This document shows positions 34,308 to 34,386 of a stretch of 34,386 nucleotides of DNA, piece by piece (position 1 is the stretch's first letter; every line of letters starts with the position of its first letter). The notes below the pieces were generated by a model. It worked only from the letters and a program-made list of their open reading frames with translations. It was not told the DNA's origin and did not search any database. Where the stretch lies: contig JAHLFB010000098.1 in NCBI GenBank assembly GCA_018884025.1, forward strand, positions 1 through 34,386. Reading direction: 5' to 3'. The DNA is from Candidatus Phocaeicola faecipullorum (GTDB taxonomy: Bacteria; Bacteroidota; Bacteroidia; Bacteroidales; Bacteroidaceae). Position numbers and translations under genes: made by a program.

Positions 34308-34386
34308 ATGGCAGAAGTGACATTCCCTCAGTTGATACAGCGTGCTTGCGGTATCGACGTCCATCTGAAGGTTGTGGTGGCGACAA
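34308..34386 (+). CDS. IS110-family transposase, N-terminal fragment (cut by window edge)
   Basis: The first 26 codons read into CGIDVHLKVVVAT, the N-terminal signature of IS110-family DEDD recombinases. Asp17 in GIDVH is the first acid of the RuvC-like catalytic site; most members have GIDVHKKT. The remaining acids and the serine domain lie beyond the window. The ATG at 34308 is preferred because an ATG 11 bases upstream meets a stop after seven codons. IS110 elements lack long terminal inverted repeats, so the left end cannot be placed by eye; it must lie between the fucosidase stop (34231) and this gene. The element is inserted at the 3' edge of the PUL. Confidence 0.85.
   Translation, partial: MAEVTFPQLIQRACGIDVHLKVVVAT

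Larger units (their letters stand above)
34232..34386 (+). mobile_element. Left part of an IS110-family insertion sequence (partial; left boundary uncertain)
   Basis: This span runs from the fucosidase stop into the truncated IS110-type transposase gene. At most 76 bases lie between the fucosidase stop and the transposase ATG, so any non-coding left end is short. IS110 recombinases use a bridge RNA encoded in a non-coding end of the element; here that is more likely to be past the window on the right, as in the IS1111 branch, unless the left end is unusually compact. Confidence 0.65.

Overview
The window looks like chromosomal DNA of a gut-type member of the Bacteroidales (Bacteroides, Phocaeicola or Prevotella group). 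The reasons are a SusC/SusD pair, many lipoproteins with Bacteroidetes-style lipoboxes, AmpG, SpoIID and DUF4922-type genes in the order typical of that group, and repeated TAnnTTTG -7 promoter boxes. No RNA genes or CRISPR arrays were seen.

Layout. (1) 1-1600: a minus-strand ATPase (ATPase_2 fold) with a C-terminal DUF234/PD-(D/E)XK-like domain, a terminator after it and a perfect 13-bp inverted repeat just before it. (2) 1776-5878: housekeeping genes, namely a phosphoglucomutase/phosphomannomutase, a MATE transporter and, convergent with it, a short-chain dehydrogenase. (3) 5889-11007, minus strand: a small AT-rich lipoprotein gene overlaps by 11 bp a 1425-aa Dna2-like nuclease-helicase; the dehydrogenase is last in this run. 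(4) 11093-16200, minus strand: a three-gene set (DUF4922/GT2 fusion, SpoIID-like enzyme, AmpG-like transporter) that suggests cell-wall sugar turnover. (5) 16434-21458, plus strand: a tightly spaced set of a heparinase II/III-type lyase, a beta-lactamase-fold serine hydrolase and an alpha/beta-hydrolase esterase. (6) 21430-34231: an AT-rich polysaccharide utilisation locus (PUL). It holds a membrane-spanning propeller-AraC regulator without kinase or receiver domains, a divergent ECF sigma factor without an anti-sigma gene, SusC, a frameshifted SusD, an Ig-like surface lipoprotein, an alginate-lyase-superfamily lipoprotein and a GH29 fucosidase with a discoidin-like domain. (7) 34273-34386: the promoter and first 26 codons of an IS110-family transposase, cut by the window edge.

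How it works together. The enzymes of blocks 5 and 6 (two (alpha/alpha)-toroid lyases, an esterase, a serine hydrolase and a fucosidase) fit breakdown of an acylated, fucose-bearing, uronic-acid-containing polysaccharide. The exact glycan cannot be told from the sequence. SusC and SusD would import the fragments, but SusD is broken in this sequence. Expression appears to be set by the propeller-AraC protein and the lone sigma factor. Single 60-base lines counted by hand gave 45% G+C in the lyase gene of block 5 and 33-35% in the SusC and Ig-like protein genes of block 6, so the PUL may be a later arrival than the DNA beside it.
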